Positions 6,213 to 13,422 of a stretch of DNA of 23,286 nt are shown here, in pieces. A program made the position numbers and the translations under genes. Origin of the DNA: DASZTV01 sp036267875 (GTDB lineage: Bacteria; Actinomycetota; Actinomycetes; JAFAQI01); NCBI GenBank assembly GCA_036267875.1, contig DATAVE010000129.1, positions 1-23,286 on the forward strand, read 5' to 3'. The notes beneath the pieces were generated by a model that was not told where the DNA came from, did not search any database, and saw only the letters and a list, made by a program, of their open reading frames with translations. Within the stretch, counting starts at the first letter, position 1, and each line of letters starts with the position of its first letter.

Positions 6213-7859
6213 ATGACCGCCGCGGCTTCCTTGAGCTGGTTGCGTCGAGGCCTCAGTCGCGTCGCCGTCATCATCCCGGTGTCGCTCGGGTTCCTCGTGG
6301 CGGTCGCTCTTCCGGCGAGCGCTCACGCAGTGCTGGAGCACAGCACGCCCGCGGCGGACACCGTGGTGAGGGCCGAGCCTGCCGTCGTCGTCTTGACCTA
6401 CGACGAGACCGTCGTGGCGGCAAGCGACGCACTTCACGTATACGACGACCACCTGCAGGCGGTGAAGGCCGGATCGACCAGCCATTCCGCCGGCCAGGGT
6501 TCCTCTATCGAAGCAAGCCTTCCGCCGGGACTGGCGGATGGGACCTACACGGTCACCTGGCGGGTGACGTCGGCGGACACCCACATCGTGTCGGGCAGCT
6601 TCGAGTTTTCGATCGGTCATCGCACGAAGGTGATCGGCTCACCGCCGACCATCCGTCAGGACCCGGCGACGCTGACCGACTCCGGCGTGATTCGAGGACT
6701 CGGCTACGCCGGGCTGGTGCTCGGCCCGGGCATGTTGATAGTGGCGCTTTGGCTGTGGCCCGCTGGCCTTGCGATGCGCCGGGTACGGCGCACGATCGTG
6801 GGCGGCGGCATCGGGCTGGTTGTGGTCACCCTGGCCGGCTTCGTCGTGCAGGGCGCGCTGGCTGCAGGAGTGCCCCTTGCCCATGCGTTCCGCGGATCGG
6901 TCCTGAAACTCGGTGTCGAAGGTCGGTTCGGCAAGGCCGGAATGGAGCGGCTTGCGCTGCTCGTCGTACTCCTCGATCTGTTCCTGATCACCCGTAGCAA
7001 CGAGCGCCGCCGGCGGTACGCGGTGTCCGTCGCTGGTGTGGCGCTCGCCGCGACCTGGCCCTACGCCGGTCATGCCTCTACCGGCTCACTCGTGCCGCTG
7101 ACCTTCGTCGCGGATCTGGTCCACATATCAGCGATGGCGACCTGGCTGGGTGGTCTTGCCTTGCTGCTCGTCGGCGTGCTGCCCAGCGCTACGGACGGCG
7201 CCCGCGAAGTCGTCGCGAGGTTCTCCGAGTGGGCACTCGCGTCAGTGACGTTGTTGGTTGTCACGGGGCTGTTCGCGTCATGGCGCAACGTTCGTCACTG
7301 GGGTGCCTACACCGCAACGAGGTATGGCGTGCTGCTGCTCATCAAGAGCGGCGTGGTCGTAGTCGTGATCGCGGTGGCTGTGGTGTCGAGACGGCTGGTG
7401 GCCCGACGAGCTGCGGCGGGGTCGATGCCGCTGTCGCGGCTGCGCTGGTCGGTTGGGGCGGAAGCCGGGATTGCGGTGGTGATCCTCGCCATCACCGCCG
7501 CGCTCACCGGCACCGCTCAGGCATATGAGGTCTACGCGCCGGCCTTCAGCCAGGCGGCGACAGACGGCGACATCGTCGTCACAGTGCACCTGGACCACAC
7601 CCGAGTGGGAAGCGTCGAGCTGGTGGTCTCGACCCGTCGCGTCAACGGCGACGTGCAGAAGATCTCGGAGATCAGCGGCTCGCTGACCGAGGTCGATCCG
7701 CCGGTCGGCCCGCTGCCGATCACCTTCCACTCAGGCGGCGTCGGGCGTGAGGTCGCATCGGTGTCGTTCCCGGACCAGGGGTCGTGGCAGGTCCAACTCA
7801 ATGTGCAGACCTCCGCGATCAACGAGATCGCAGTAACTGCTACCGTCCCAATCAAGTAA
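6213..7859 (+). CDS. CopC-CopD fusion, copper-binding and copper-transport membrane protein
   Basis: 548 residues from ATG 6213 with AGGA about ten bases upstream. The signal peptide ends PASA|His38, so the mature N-terminus would be a histidine, as in CopC. The CopC domain (about 38-135) has HAVLEHSTPAAD, LTYDETV and SADTHIVSG, supplying Asp122 and His124. Together with His38 these are the classical Cu(II) ligands. Residues of about 155-435 carry roughly eight TM helices of the CopD family. After them comes an extracytoplasmic beta-domain (about 440-548) ending NEIAVTATVPIK, like the C-terminal domains often found in actinobacterial CopCD proteins. The protein should bind copper outside and move it inward. 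It is followed 23 bases later by ycnI, a common pairing in copper operons. Confidence 0.92.
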   Translation: MTAAASLSWLRRGLSRVAVIIPVSLGFLVAVALPASAHAVLEHSTPAADTVVRAEPAVVVLTYDETVVAASDALHVYDDHLQAVKAGSTSHSAGQGSSIEASLPPGLADGTYTVTWRVTSADTHIVSGSFEFSIGHRTKVIGSPPTIRQDPATLTDSGVIRGLGYAGLVLGPGMLIVALWLWPAGLAMRRVRRTIVGGGIGLVVVTLAGFVVQGALAAGVPLAHAFRGSVLKLGVEGRFGKAGMERLALLVVLLDLFLITRSNERRRRYAVSVAGVALAATWPYAGHASTGSLVPLTFVADLVHISAMATWLGGLALLLVGVLPSATDGAREVVARFSEWALASVTLLVVTGLFASWRNVRHWGAYTATRYGVLLLIKSGVVVVVIAVAVVSRRLVARRAAAGSMPLSRLRWSVGAEAGIAVVILAITAALTGTAQAYEVYAPAFSQAATDGDIVVTVHLDHTRVGSVELVVSTRRVNGDVQKISEISGSLTEVDPPVGPLPITFHSGGVGREVASVSFPDQGSWQVQLNVQTSAINEIAVTATVPIK

Positions 7860-7882
7860 CTCCAGAATGTGAGGTTGGCAGA

Positions 7883-8563
7883 ATGACCCGCTTCACCCAT
7901 CGGCTAGCCGCCATCGGTCTTGCCACGCCCGTCGCCGTACTCGCCTTTGCACTTCCTGCGTCGGCGCACGTGACCGTGCACTCCTACGACGCGACCCCCG
8001 GCGGTAGCGACTCCGTCCTGTCCTTCCGTACGCCGAACGAGATGGACAACGCGACCACGGTGAGGCTGCAGGTCGTCCTGCCGACGAACACCCCGCTGCT
8101 CGGCGTGCTCGTTGAGCCGCTACCCGGCTGGAACTTCTCGGTGAAGAACGTGACGCTCGACAAGCCGGTGCAGACCGACGACGGTCCGATCACCTCGGCC
8201 GTGTCGGAGGTCACCTGGAGCGGTGGGCATATCCCGGTAGGCGGCTACCAGGACTTCGACATCGACGTCAGCTCGTTGCCGAATGTGACCTCGCTGACCT
8301 TCAAGGCGCTGCAGACCTACAGCAACGGCAAGGTCGTCCGTTGGATCGAGACCGCGCCAAAGGGTGCGCCGGAGCCCGACTACCCGGCGCCGACCCTGAA
8401 GCTGTCGCCGGCGACGCCGAGCTACGCGCCGTTTGCAGCGACCGGACTGCCCTCGTCGAGTAACAACACTGATCGCGCGCTCGCGATCGCGGGTCTTGCC
8501 GTCGCGGCGATCGCGCTCGTCGTCGCTGGCTTCGCGCTGCTTCGCCGATGGGAAGCCAGCTGA
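7883..8563 (+). CDS. ycnI: YcnI-family (DUF1775) copper-binding membrane-anchored protein
   Basis: I start at ATG 7883 (GAGG about nine bases upstream) rather than at an in-frame codon inside copCD; this gives 226 residues. The signal peptide ends LPASA|His29, leaving an N-terminal His. The DUF1775 hallmarks are visible: HVTVHSYDATPGG, then FRTPNE (Glu53), then VTWSGG (Trp112). In Bacillus YcnI this domain binds one Cu(II) through a mono-histidine brace at the mature N-terminus. A Pro/Ser linker and one TM helix (about 199-218) followed by RRWEAS anchor it to the membrane. It sits directly behind the CopC-CopD gene and probably acts as a copper chaperone or store for it. Its last 16 bases overlap the first possible start of the next gene. 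Confidence 0.9.
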   Translation: MTRFTHRLAAIGLATPVAVLAFALPASAHVTVHSYDATPGGSDSVLSFRTPNEMDNATTVRLQVVLPTNTPLLGVLVEPLPGWNFSVKNVTLDKPVQTDDGPITSAVSEVTWSGGHIPVGGYQDFDIDVSSLPNVTSLTFKALQTYSNGKVVRWIETAPKGAPEPDYPAPTLKLSPATPSYAPFAATGLPSSSNNTDRALAIAGLAVAAIALVVAGFALLRRWEAS

Positions 8564-9645
8564 TCTCGGGCCGTCGCGTGAGCCGCACGATCAGTGCGGT
8601 GGTCATCGCCGCGGCGGCTGGAGTGTCGATGCTCACGGGCTGTGGTGGCCCGGTCGAATCGTCGGAGGCGGTGACATCGTCGACGGTGACCGACCATGTG
8701 CATGCGGCGGTCGAGTCGGCCAACCCCGCGGGCATCATGCTCGCAACGCACTACGGGTTGCTCACGAGCACCGATGCCGGCCGCAGCTGGCACACCGACT
8801 CCGGCCTGGGCTACGACATGGTGGGCGGGCTGTTGCACGCGCACGGCAGCTACGTCGCGGCGATGCTCCCGGCAACCTCCGCGACGCCGGCTGCTTCCAC
8901 CGCCACCGCTCCGGCGGTGCAGGTCTCCACCAATGGCAAGACCTGGACGGTTGCCGCAGGCATCCCTGGCGGTGCGACGGTGACGTCGCTGGTGCAAGGA
9001 GCCGGGCGAACGGTGTGGGCCGCGGTCCTCGGCAGCGGGATCTTCCGTAGCGACGACGAGGGTCGGCACTGGGCAGTCGCCGTGCCGGCGAAGGTGCCGA
9101 TCACGACGCTGGCCGTGGTCGGCGACAACCTCGTGCTCGCGACCGACAGCGGCATCCTCGTGACGGGCACCAGCTCCCCGAGCATGCCGGCACTGCCGCA
9201 GCTCGCGGCGACCGTCGACGACCTCGAGGTGTCGACTCAGTGCGCTGGGTGCCTCGTGGCCACGCTGGCGCACGGCGGCATCGCGACGAGCGACACCGGT
9301 GGCGTGACCTGGACGCGGCATCCGTTCCGGGTGACCTTTGAATCCGTTGCCGCCCCGGTTGAGGCTGCCGGCGTACTGATCGGGATGTCACCATCGCCCG
9401 CCAAGAGCTCGCAAGGGCTCTGGCGATCGACCGACAACGGCGTGCACTGGCACCGCGTGCTGTCGGCGCCGCTGATCGACCACCTGTACGACGTGCCGGC
9501 ATCCGGGTCGCACGGAAGCGAGTTGTTGGCTTTCCAGTGGGGAATCCAGGTCTATGGATCGACCGACGGTGGACGCTCCTGGCAGCGCATGGCACAGGCT
9601 GGCGGCGTGCCGTCCGGCGCTGCGATGGCGGCCACTCCGGAGTGA
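8548..9645 (+). CDS. Asp-box (BNR) beta-propeller lipoprotein
   Basis: 365 residues from ATG 8548. A GTG at 8578 gives a cleaner signal peptide (MSRTISAVVIAAAAGVSML), so the true start is unsettled. The lipobox MLTGC places the lipid Cys at residue 32 of the longer form. The mature part has repeated Asp-boxes: STDAGRSWH, RSDDEGRHW, TSDTGGVTWT, RSTDNGVHWH and STDGGRSWQ. This is the S-x-D-x-G-x-x-W motif of sialidase- and Ycf48-like propellers. A DHVHAAV stretch precedes the first blade, which resembles the F510_1955-type glycosylhydrolase-like proteins, but no catalytic sialidase residues are evident. It is probably a cell-surface binding scaffold. It follows ycnI with overlap or a 14-base gap, so a copper-related role is inferred from context only. 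Confidence 0.8.
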   Translation: MGSQLISGRRVSRTISAVVIAAAAGVSMLTGCGGPVESSEAVTSSTVTDHVHAAVESANPAGIMLATHYGLLTSTDAGRSWHTDSGLGYDMVGGLLHAHGSYVAAMLPATSATPAASTATAPAVQVSTNGKTWTVAAGIPGGATVTSLVQGAGRTVWAAVLGSGIFRSDDEGRHWAVAVPAKVPITTLAVVGDNLVLATDSGILVTGTSSPSMPALPQLAATVDDLEVSTQCAGCLVATLAHGGIATSDTGGVTWTRHPFRVTFESVAAPVEAAGVLIGMSPSPAKSSQGLWRSTDNGVHWHRVLSAPLIDHLYDVPASGSHGSELLAFQWGIQVYGSTDGGRSWQRMAQAGGVPSGAAMAATPE

Positions 9646-9663
9646 GCGCGTAAGACTGTCGGC

Positions 9664-11145
9664 GTGAGCACCCTGCCGCTGCCTCCCAAGGAGCGCGGCA
9701 TCCCGGCTCGGATGAGCCTGTGGATCTGGCGGCGAATCGAGAAGTTCTTCGGCGGGCCGGCCCGGGCGCGGGTCGTCGTGGTGCTCGGCGGCGTCCTTGC
9801 GCTTTCGAGTGCGGACACCGCAACCGTCGGTGCCTCGGCGACTCCGCTGCGCCACGCGTTGCACATCTCGAACTCCGACATCGGGCTGCTGGTCGGGGTG
9901 AACTGTGTCGTTGCAGCGATCGCCAGCCTGCCGTTCGGCGCACTCGCGGACAGGATGAGCCGTACCAAGCTGCTCGGGCTCTCGATCATGCTCTGGGGCA
10001 TCTGCATGGTGTGGAGCGCGACCGTGCATTCCTTTGACCACCTGCTGCTGACGCGGCTCGCGCTCGGTGTGGTGACGGCATCGGCTGGGCCGGTGATCGC
10101 CTCCATGCTGGGCGACTGGTTCCCGAGTGGTGAGCGCGGCCGGATCTACAGCTATGTGCTGGCGGGCGAGCTGCTGGGCGGCGGTGTCGGGTTTGCATTC
10201 ACCGGCGACGTGTCGGCGCTGTCGTGGCGGCTGTCGTTCCTGCTGCTGTCGGTGCCGGCCTTTCTGCTCGCGCGGATGGTGCTGCGGTTGCCCGAGCCGG
10301 TTCGCGGGGGCGGCGGGGTGATCCCGTTGGGCGCGACCGAGATCCCACGGAGACCGATCGTGCTCGACGAATCGACGGAGGTCGTCGAGGAGGCGGAGGA
10401 GAATGTCGCTCACGACGTCTCGCGCCGCAAGGGGATTGAGCCCGAGCACGACCAGGTACTCGATCAGGATCCACGGCTGATGGGGTTCTGGCAGGCGTCG
10501 CGTTACATCATGTCGATCCGTACGAACGTCGTGATGATCATCGCGAGCGCGTGTGGCTACTTCTATCTGACCGGTGTGCAGACGTTCGGTGTCGAGATGG
10601 CGCAACAGCAATACGGCGTCAACACCGCGCTCGCGAACTTCCTGATCCTCGTCGTCGGTATCGGCGCGATCGTCGGCGTACTCGTCGGCGGTCGGCTCGG
10701 CGACAGCATGCTGCGCCGCCGGTTCCTCAACTCACGTGTCTTCGTCGCTGCCGTGGGATCGGCGATTGCCACAGTCGCGTTCATCCCCGCACTGCTCACC
10801 CACCACCCGCTGCACGCGCTGCCGTACCTGATCCTTGCGGCGTTCGGGTTGTCGATGCAGAACCCGCCGCTCAACGCTGCGCGGCTCGACATCATGCCGC
10901 CGCAGCTGTGGGGTCGCGCAGAGGGCATTCGGACCTTTCTGCGGACCGCGGCACAAGCGCTGGCACCGATGCTGTTCGGCGTCGTGTCTGACGTGGTGTT
11001 CGGCGGCGGGAAGCACGCGCTGAGCTGGACGTTCTTGGTCATGCTGGTCCCGCTGGTCGTCAGCACCTTCTACCTGTTCAAGGCGATGCGGACGTATCCG
11101 AAAGATGTCGCGACGGCCGCCGCCCACAACGAGTACCGGCGCTAG
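9664..11145 (+). CDS. MFS transporter, spinster-like
   Basis: 493 residues from GTG 9664; an ATG at 9712 (residue 17) is also possible, and neither has a strong ribosome site. Twelve TM helices in two six-helix halves are apparent. Between TM2 and TM3 lies the MFS signature FGALADRMSRTKLLG, with a counterpart in the second half at VGGRLGDSMLRRRFL. The central cytosolic loop (about residues 220-285) is unusually long and acidic (STEVVEEAEE, EPEHDQVLDQDP). The layout resembles spinster-type and other major facilitators; the substrate is not readable. It lies 18 bases behind the propeller lipoprotein, so it is probably the last gene of the copper operon. Its TAG stop overlaps the TAG of the facing CtaG fusion within the palindrome CTAG. 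Confidence 0.85.
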   Translation: MSTLPLPPKERGIPARMSLWIWRRIEKFFGGPARARVVVVLGGVLALSSADTATVGASATPLRHALHISNSDIGLLVGVNCVVAAIASLPFGALADRMSRTKLLGLSIMLWGICMVWSATVHSFDHLLLTRLALGVVTASAGPVIASMLGDWFPSGERGRIYSYVLAGELLGGGVGFAFTGDVSALSWRLSFLLLSVPAFLLARMVLRLPEPVRGGGGVIPLGATEIPRRPIVLDESTEVVEEAEENVAHDVSRRKGIEPEHDQVLDQDPRLMGFWQASRYIMSIRTNVVMIIASACGYFYLTGVQTFGVEMAQQQYGVNTALANFLILVVGIGAIVGVLVGGRLGDSMLRRRFLNSRVFVAAVGSAIATVAFIPALLTHHPLHALPYLILAAFGLSMQNPPLNAARLDIMPPQLWGRAEGIRTFLRTAAQALAPMLFGVVSDVVFGGGKHALSWTFLVMLVPLVVSTFYLFKAMRTYPKDVATAAAHNEYRR

Positions 11146-12704
11146 CGTCCGAGACCTTGCAGATAGGCGTTGTACGCCGCGAGCGCCTCGTCACTGTCAG
11201 GATTCTCTGCCGGTGCATCGTCACCGACCAGGTCGTGCTGGTAGTTCGCTCGGGCTGAGTCGAGCCAGCCGCCGAGGTCGGAGGTGTTGCCCGATCCGGC
11301 GGTCCGCGCCCAGCTGACCGCGGCAACGCCGAACATAACCGCCATGATCGCGTCGCCGCCGACCCACATGATCGCGCCGCCTGCGTGCAGGTCGGTGAGC
11401 AGGTTTGGCGCCCACGTCGGATGCATCGCGGCCATCGCTGGCCAGGGGTACTTGTCGGTCTGGCCCAGTACGACACCGGTGAAGGTGTCGACCGGCATCG
11501 CGACGACGAGCATCGCCATGCGTAACGGTGCCGAAAGCTTCCAGCGGATCGGTGCGTCGCCGATCAGCGGCAGGAAGAACAGCGTGCCTGCGACGACGTA
11601 CATCACCTGCTCGAGGCCGGTCAGCCATGGATGCAGCATCGTCTGGTTCATGAAGCCGGTGAGATGGGTGCCGACGATCACCGCGGTATAGAGCACGAGT
11701 CCCACGCCCGGATTGGTCACGACCGAGCCGAGCCGTCCGCGCAACGCCCGGTCGAACCGCTCGGCCCGCGACTGTGGGAGGGCCGCCGCGATCAAGTCGA
11801 GCGGACGTCCCATCACGAGCAGTACGGGCACCACCATCACCAGCAGCAGGTGGCCGACCATGTGCACCCAGAACAGCGCGTCGTCGTACACCCGCGGTCC
11901 GGCTTGCGTGGTGAAGACGAGTACGGCGATGCCCGCGCACCACGATGCGACCGAGCGGGCCTGCCACGCCGCGCCGCGACGGCGAGCGGCCTGCCAGCCG
12001 AGCAGGTAGCCGATCAGCAGTATGGCGGCCGCGAGTGCCGACCAGACATGGAACGACCAGGTCGAGACGAGGCGGCCGACGGTCAGCTTCGGCAGGGACT
12101 GGTTGGGCGGTGAGAACTGGCTGCCGATCGTGCCTGCCGTCGGCGTACCCGGCATCGACATTCCCGGCATCTGGTCGATCGAGGCGGCCGCCGAACCGGG
12201 TAGGCCGGTGTCCGCGACGACAGGGACGACGAGGCTGACCGCGCCGGCGTGAGCGAAGTCGAGAGTGAGCTGCTCGGTCATGCCCTTGCGCAGTGCCTTG
12301 GTCGGGCGCTGAAGCATCAGGTGATACGAGCCAGGCGTCAACGTGAGCTGCCCGTAAGCGGGAACGGTGGCGCCTGACGGCACCGCGATCATCCGCTCGG
12401 CCCCGTCCGGGGTGGTGGCGTAGCGGTGCAGGCTCGCGTTGTCGAAGTCGTTCGAGGTCACCCGCAGCAACTGGTCTGCCGACGGTCCGCTGTTGGTGAC
12501 TGTGAAGTAGGCGGCTGCAAGCGATGGCGTGGCGGGTGCGGGGATGTAGGCATGGGTGATCGACAGGTCGCCCACCTCTGCGTGACCACCCGTGACGTCG
12601 AGCGAGGTGTTGGTGATCTGCAGCGACCCTGCCGAACTGCCGCCACAGGCCGTCGCGGCGAAGGCGAGGCCGACGAGTGCGGGGGCGAGGCGGCGCAGCC
12701 TCAC
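11142..12704 (-). CDS. PCuAC copper chaperone fused to CtaG-type cytochrome c oxidase assembly protein
   Basis: I chose GTG 12704, which overlaps the SCO stop as GTGA with AAAGGA ten bases upstream; ATG 12713 is also in frame but has only one base of spacing. The product has 520 residues. The lipoprotein signal ends AATAC (Cys20). Residues of about 28-165 are a PCuAC domain, with Cu(I) ligands at His93, Met105, His128 and Met130 in the H-x(11)-M-x(22)-HxM pattern. The linker is Met-rich (QMPGMSMPG, about 178-186). Residues of about 215-475 form a multi-TM caa3-type CtaG domain with FWVHMVGHLLL, HPWLTGLEQ and LHAGGAIMWVGG. PCuAC proteins feed copper to the CuA site with SCO, and CtaG serves CuB. 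Joining both in one chain, next to SCO, points to cytochrome oxidase metallation at the outer membrane face. The fusion looks real: one continuous frame, no stop. Confidence 0.9.
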   Translation of the reverse strand: MRLRRLAPALVGLAFAATACGGSSAGSLQITNTSLDVTGGHAEVGDLSITHAYIPAPATPSLAAAYFTVTNSGPSADQLLRVTSNDFDNASLHRYATTPDGAERMIAVPSGATVPAYGQLTLTPGSYHLMLQRPTKALRKGMTEQLTLDFAHAGAVSLVVPVVADTGLPGSAAASIDQMPGMSMPGTPTAGTIGSQFSPPNQSLPKLTVGRLVSTWSFHVWSALAAAILLIGYLLGWQAARRRGAAWQARSVASWCAGIAVLVFTTQAGPRVYDDALFWVHMVGHLLLVMVVPVLLVMGRPLDLIAAALPQSRAERFDRALRGRLGSVVTNPGVGLVLYTAVIVGTHLTGFMNQTMLHPWLTGLEQVMYVVAGTLFFLPLIGDAPIRWKLSAPLRMAMLVVAMPVDTFTGVVLGQTDKYPWPAMAAMHPTWAPNLLTDLHAGGAIMWVGGDAIMAVMFGVAAVSWARTAGSGNTSDLGGWLDSARANYQHDLVGDDAPAENPDSDEALAAYNAYLQGLGR

Positions 12705-13360
12705 GCGCCCCATTTCCTTTCGTTGACCAGGGTCGCGAGGTCGTGCTTGATGTCCTGGATCGTGGTCGGGCCCTCGGTGTAGACCAGGTGCGCAAGGTGG
12801 TCCGGCGTGAACTCCAGCAGCTCGGCCGAGTGCACGACGGTGTAGCCGTGCAAGCTGTGCGCGCGTACCTGGCTGGCAGGTATGCCGAGGGCGTGCTGCA
12901 CCGAGATGATCTGCTGGATCGTGCCGCGCAGACCGATGAACGATGGATTGAAGTGGTTGAGCCACTTGCGGATCACGGTCGTCGAGTCGCGGACCGGATC
13001 AACGCTGACGAACGCGACCTTGACGTGGCCGCGGACAGCCGCGCTCGACTGACGTAGTGCCTCTGCGACGTCAGCCATGATCGTCGGGCAGATGTCGGGG
13101 CAGTGGGTGTAGCCGAAGTAGACCAGCACGATCTTGCCGGCCGTCTCCTTACGGAGGTCGTAGCTACTGCCGGCGGTGTCCTCGAGCTCGATGGCGGGCT
13201 CAGGTGTCGGCGGCCGCAGCATGTCGCCGACCAGCGCGGACGCCGAAGTAGTGCCGCCGCCGATGATCGCAATCGGCTGGTTCCCTGAGGAGTTGGATGA
13301 GCAGCCTGCCGCCAGTGCCGCGACGAGGACAGCAGCTGCTGCCAGGTGGGTTGCTCTCAT
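12701..13360 (-). CDS. SCO family copper chaperone lipoprotein (SCO1/SenC)
   Basis: 219 residues from ATG. The lipobox LAAGC puts the lipid at Cys20. The thioredoxin-like domain (about 52-215) carries GYTHCPDICP with Cys87 and Cys91 and, near the end, VVHSAELLEF with His177. These are the CxxxC and His copper ligands of SCO proteins. The family binds copper and reduces and metallates the CuA centre of cytochrome c oxidase subunit II. The 3' end overlaps the PCuAC-CtaG gene, so the two are translationally coupled and work on the same target. The gene starts 62 bases after the stop of the hydrolase gene on the same strand, with no visible terminator between them. Confidence 0.93.
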   Translation of the reverse strand: MRATHLAAAAVLVAALAAGCSSNSSGNQPIAIIGGGTTSASALVGDMLRPPTPEPAIELEDTAGSSYDLRKETAGKIVLVYFGYTHCPDICPTIMADVAEALRQSSAAVRGHVKVAFVSVDPVRDSTTVIRKWLNHFNPSFIGLRGTIQQIISVQHALGIPASQVRAHSLHGYTVVHSAELLEFTPDHLAHLVYTEGPTTIQDIKHDLATLVNERKWGA

Positions 13361-13422
13361 CAGGATGTGTGCCTCATATGCGCGTCGGCCCCAAGAAATC
13401 CTCCCACGGCCGCCCTGCGCGG

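Noticed and set aside
6195..6620. N-terminal extension of the amine oxidase frame
   Set aside because: It is antisense to copC and of low-complexity Arg/His-rich composition; the Tat motif just after GTG 6194 marks the real start.
9388..10611. 407-codon minus-strand open frame opposite the propeller and MFS genes
   Set aside because: It is antisense to two well-supported genes, is extremely rich in His, Arg and Pro, and shows no domain pattern. It is a high-GC shadow frame.
12714..12965. N-terminal extension of the PCuAC-CtaG frame
   Set aside because: It overlaps the SCO coding region in another frame and lacks sense; the lipoprotein signal begins at 12704 or 12713.
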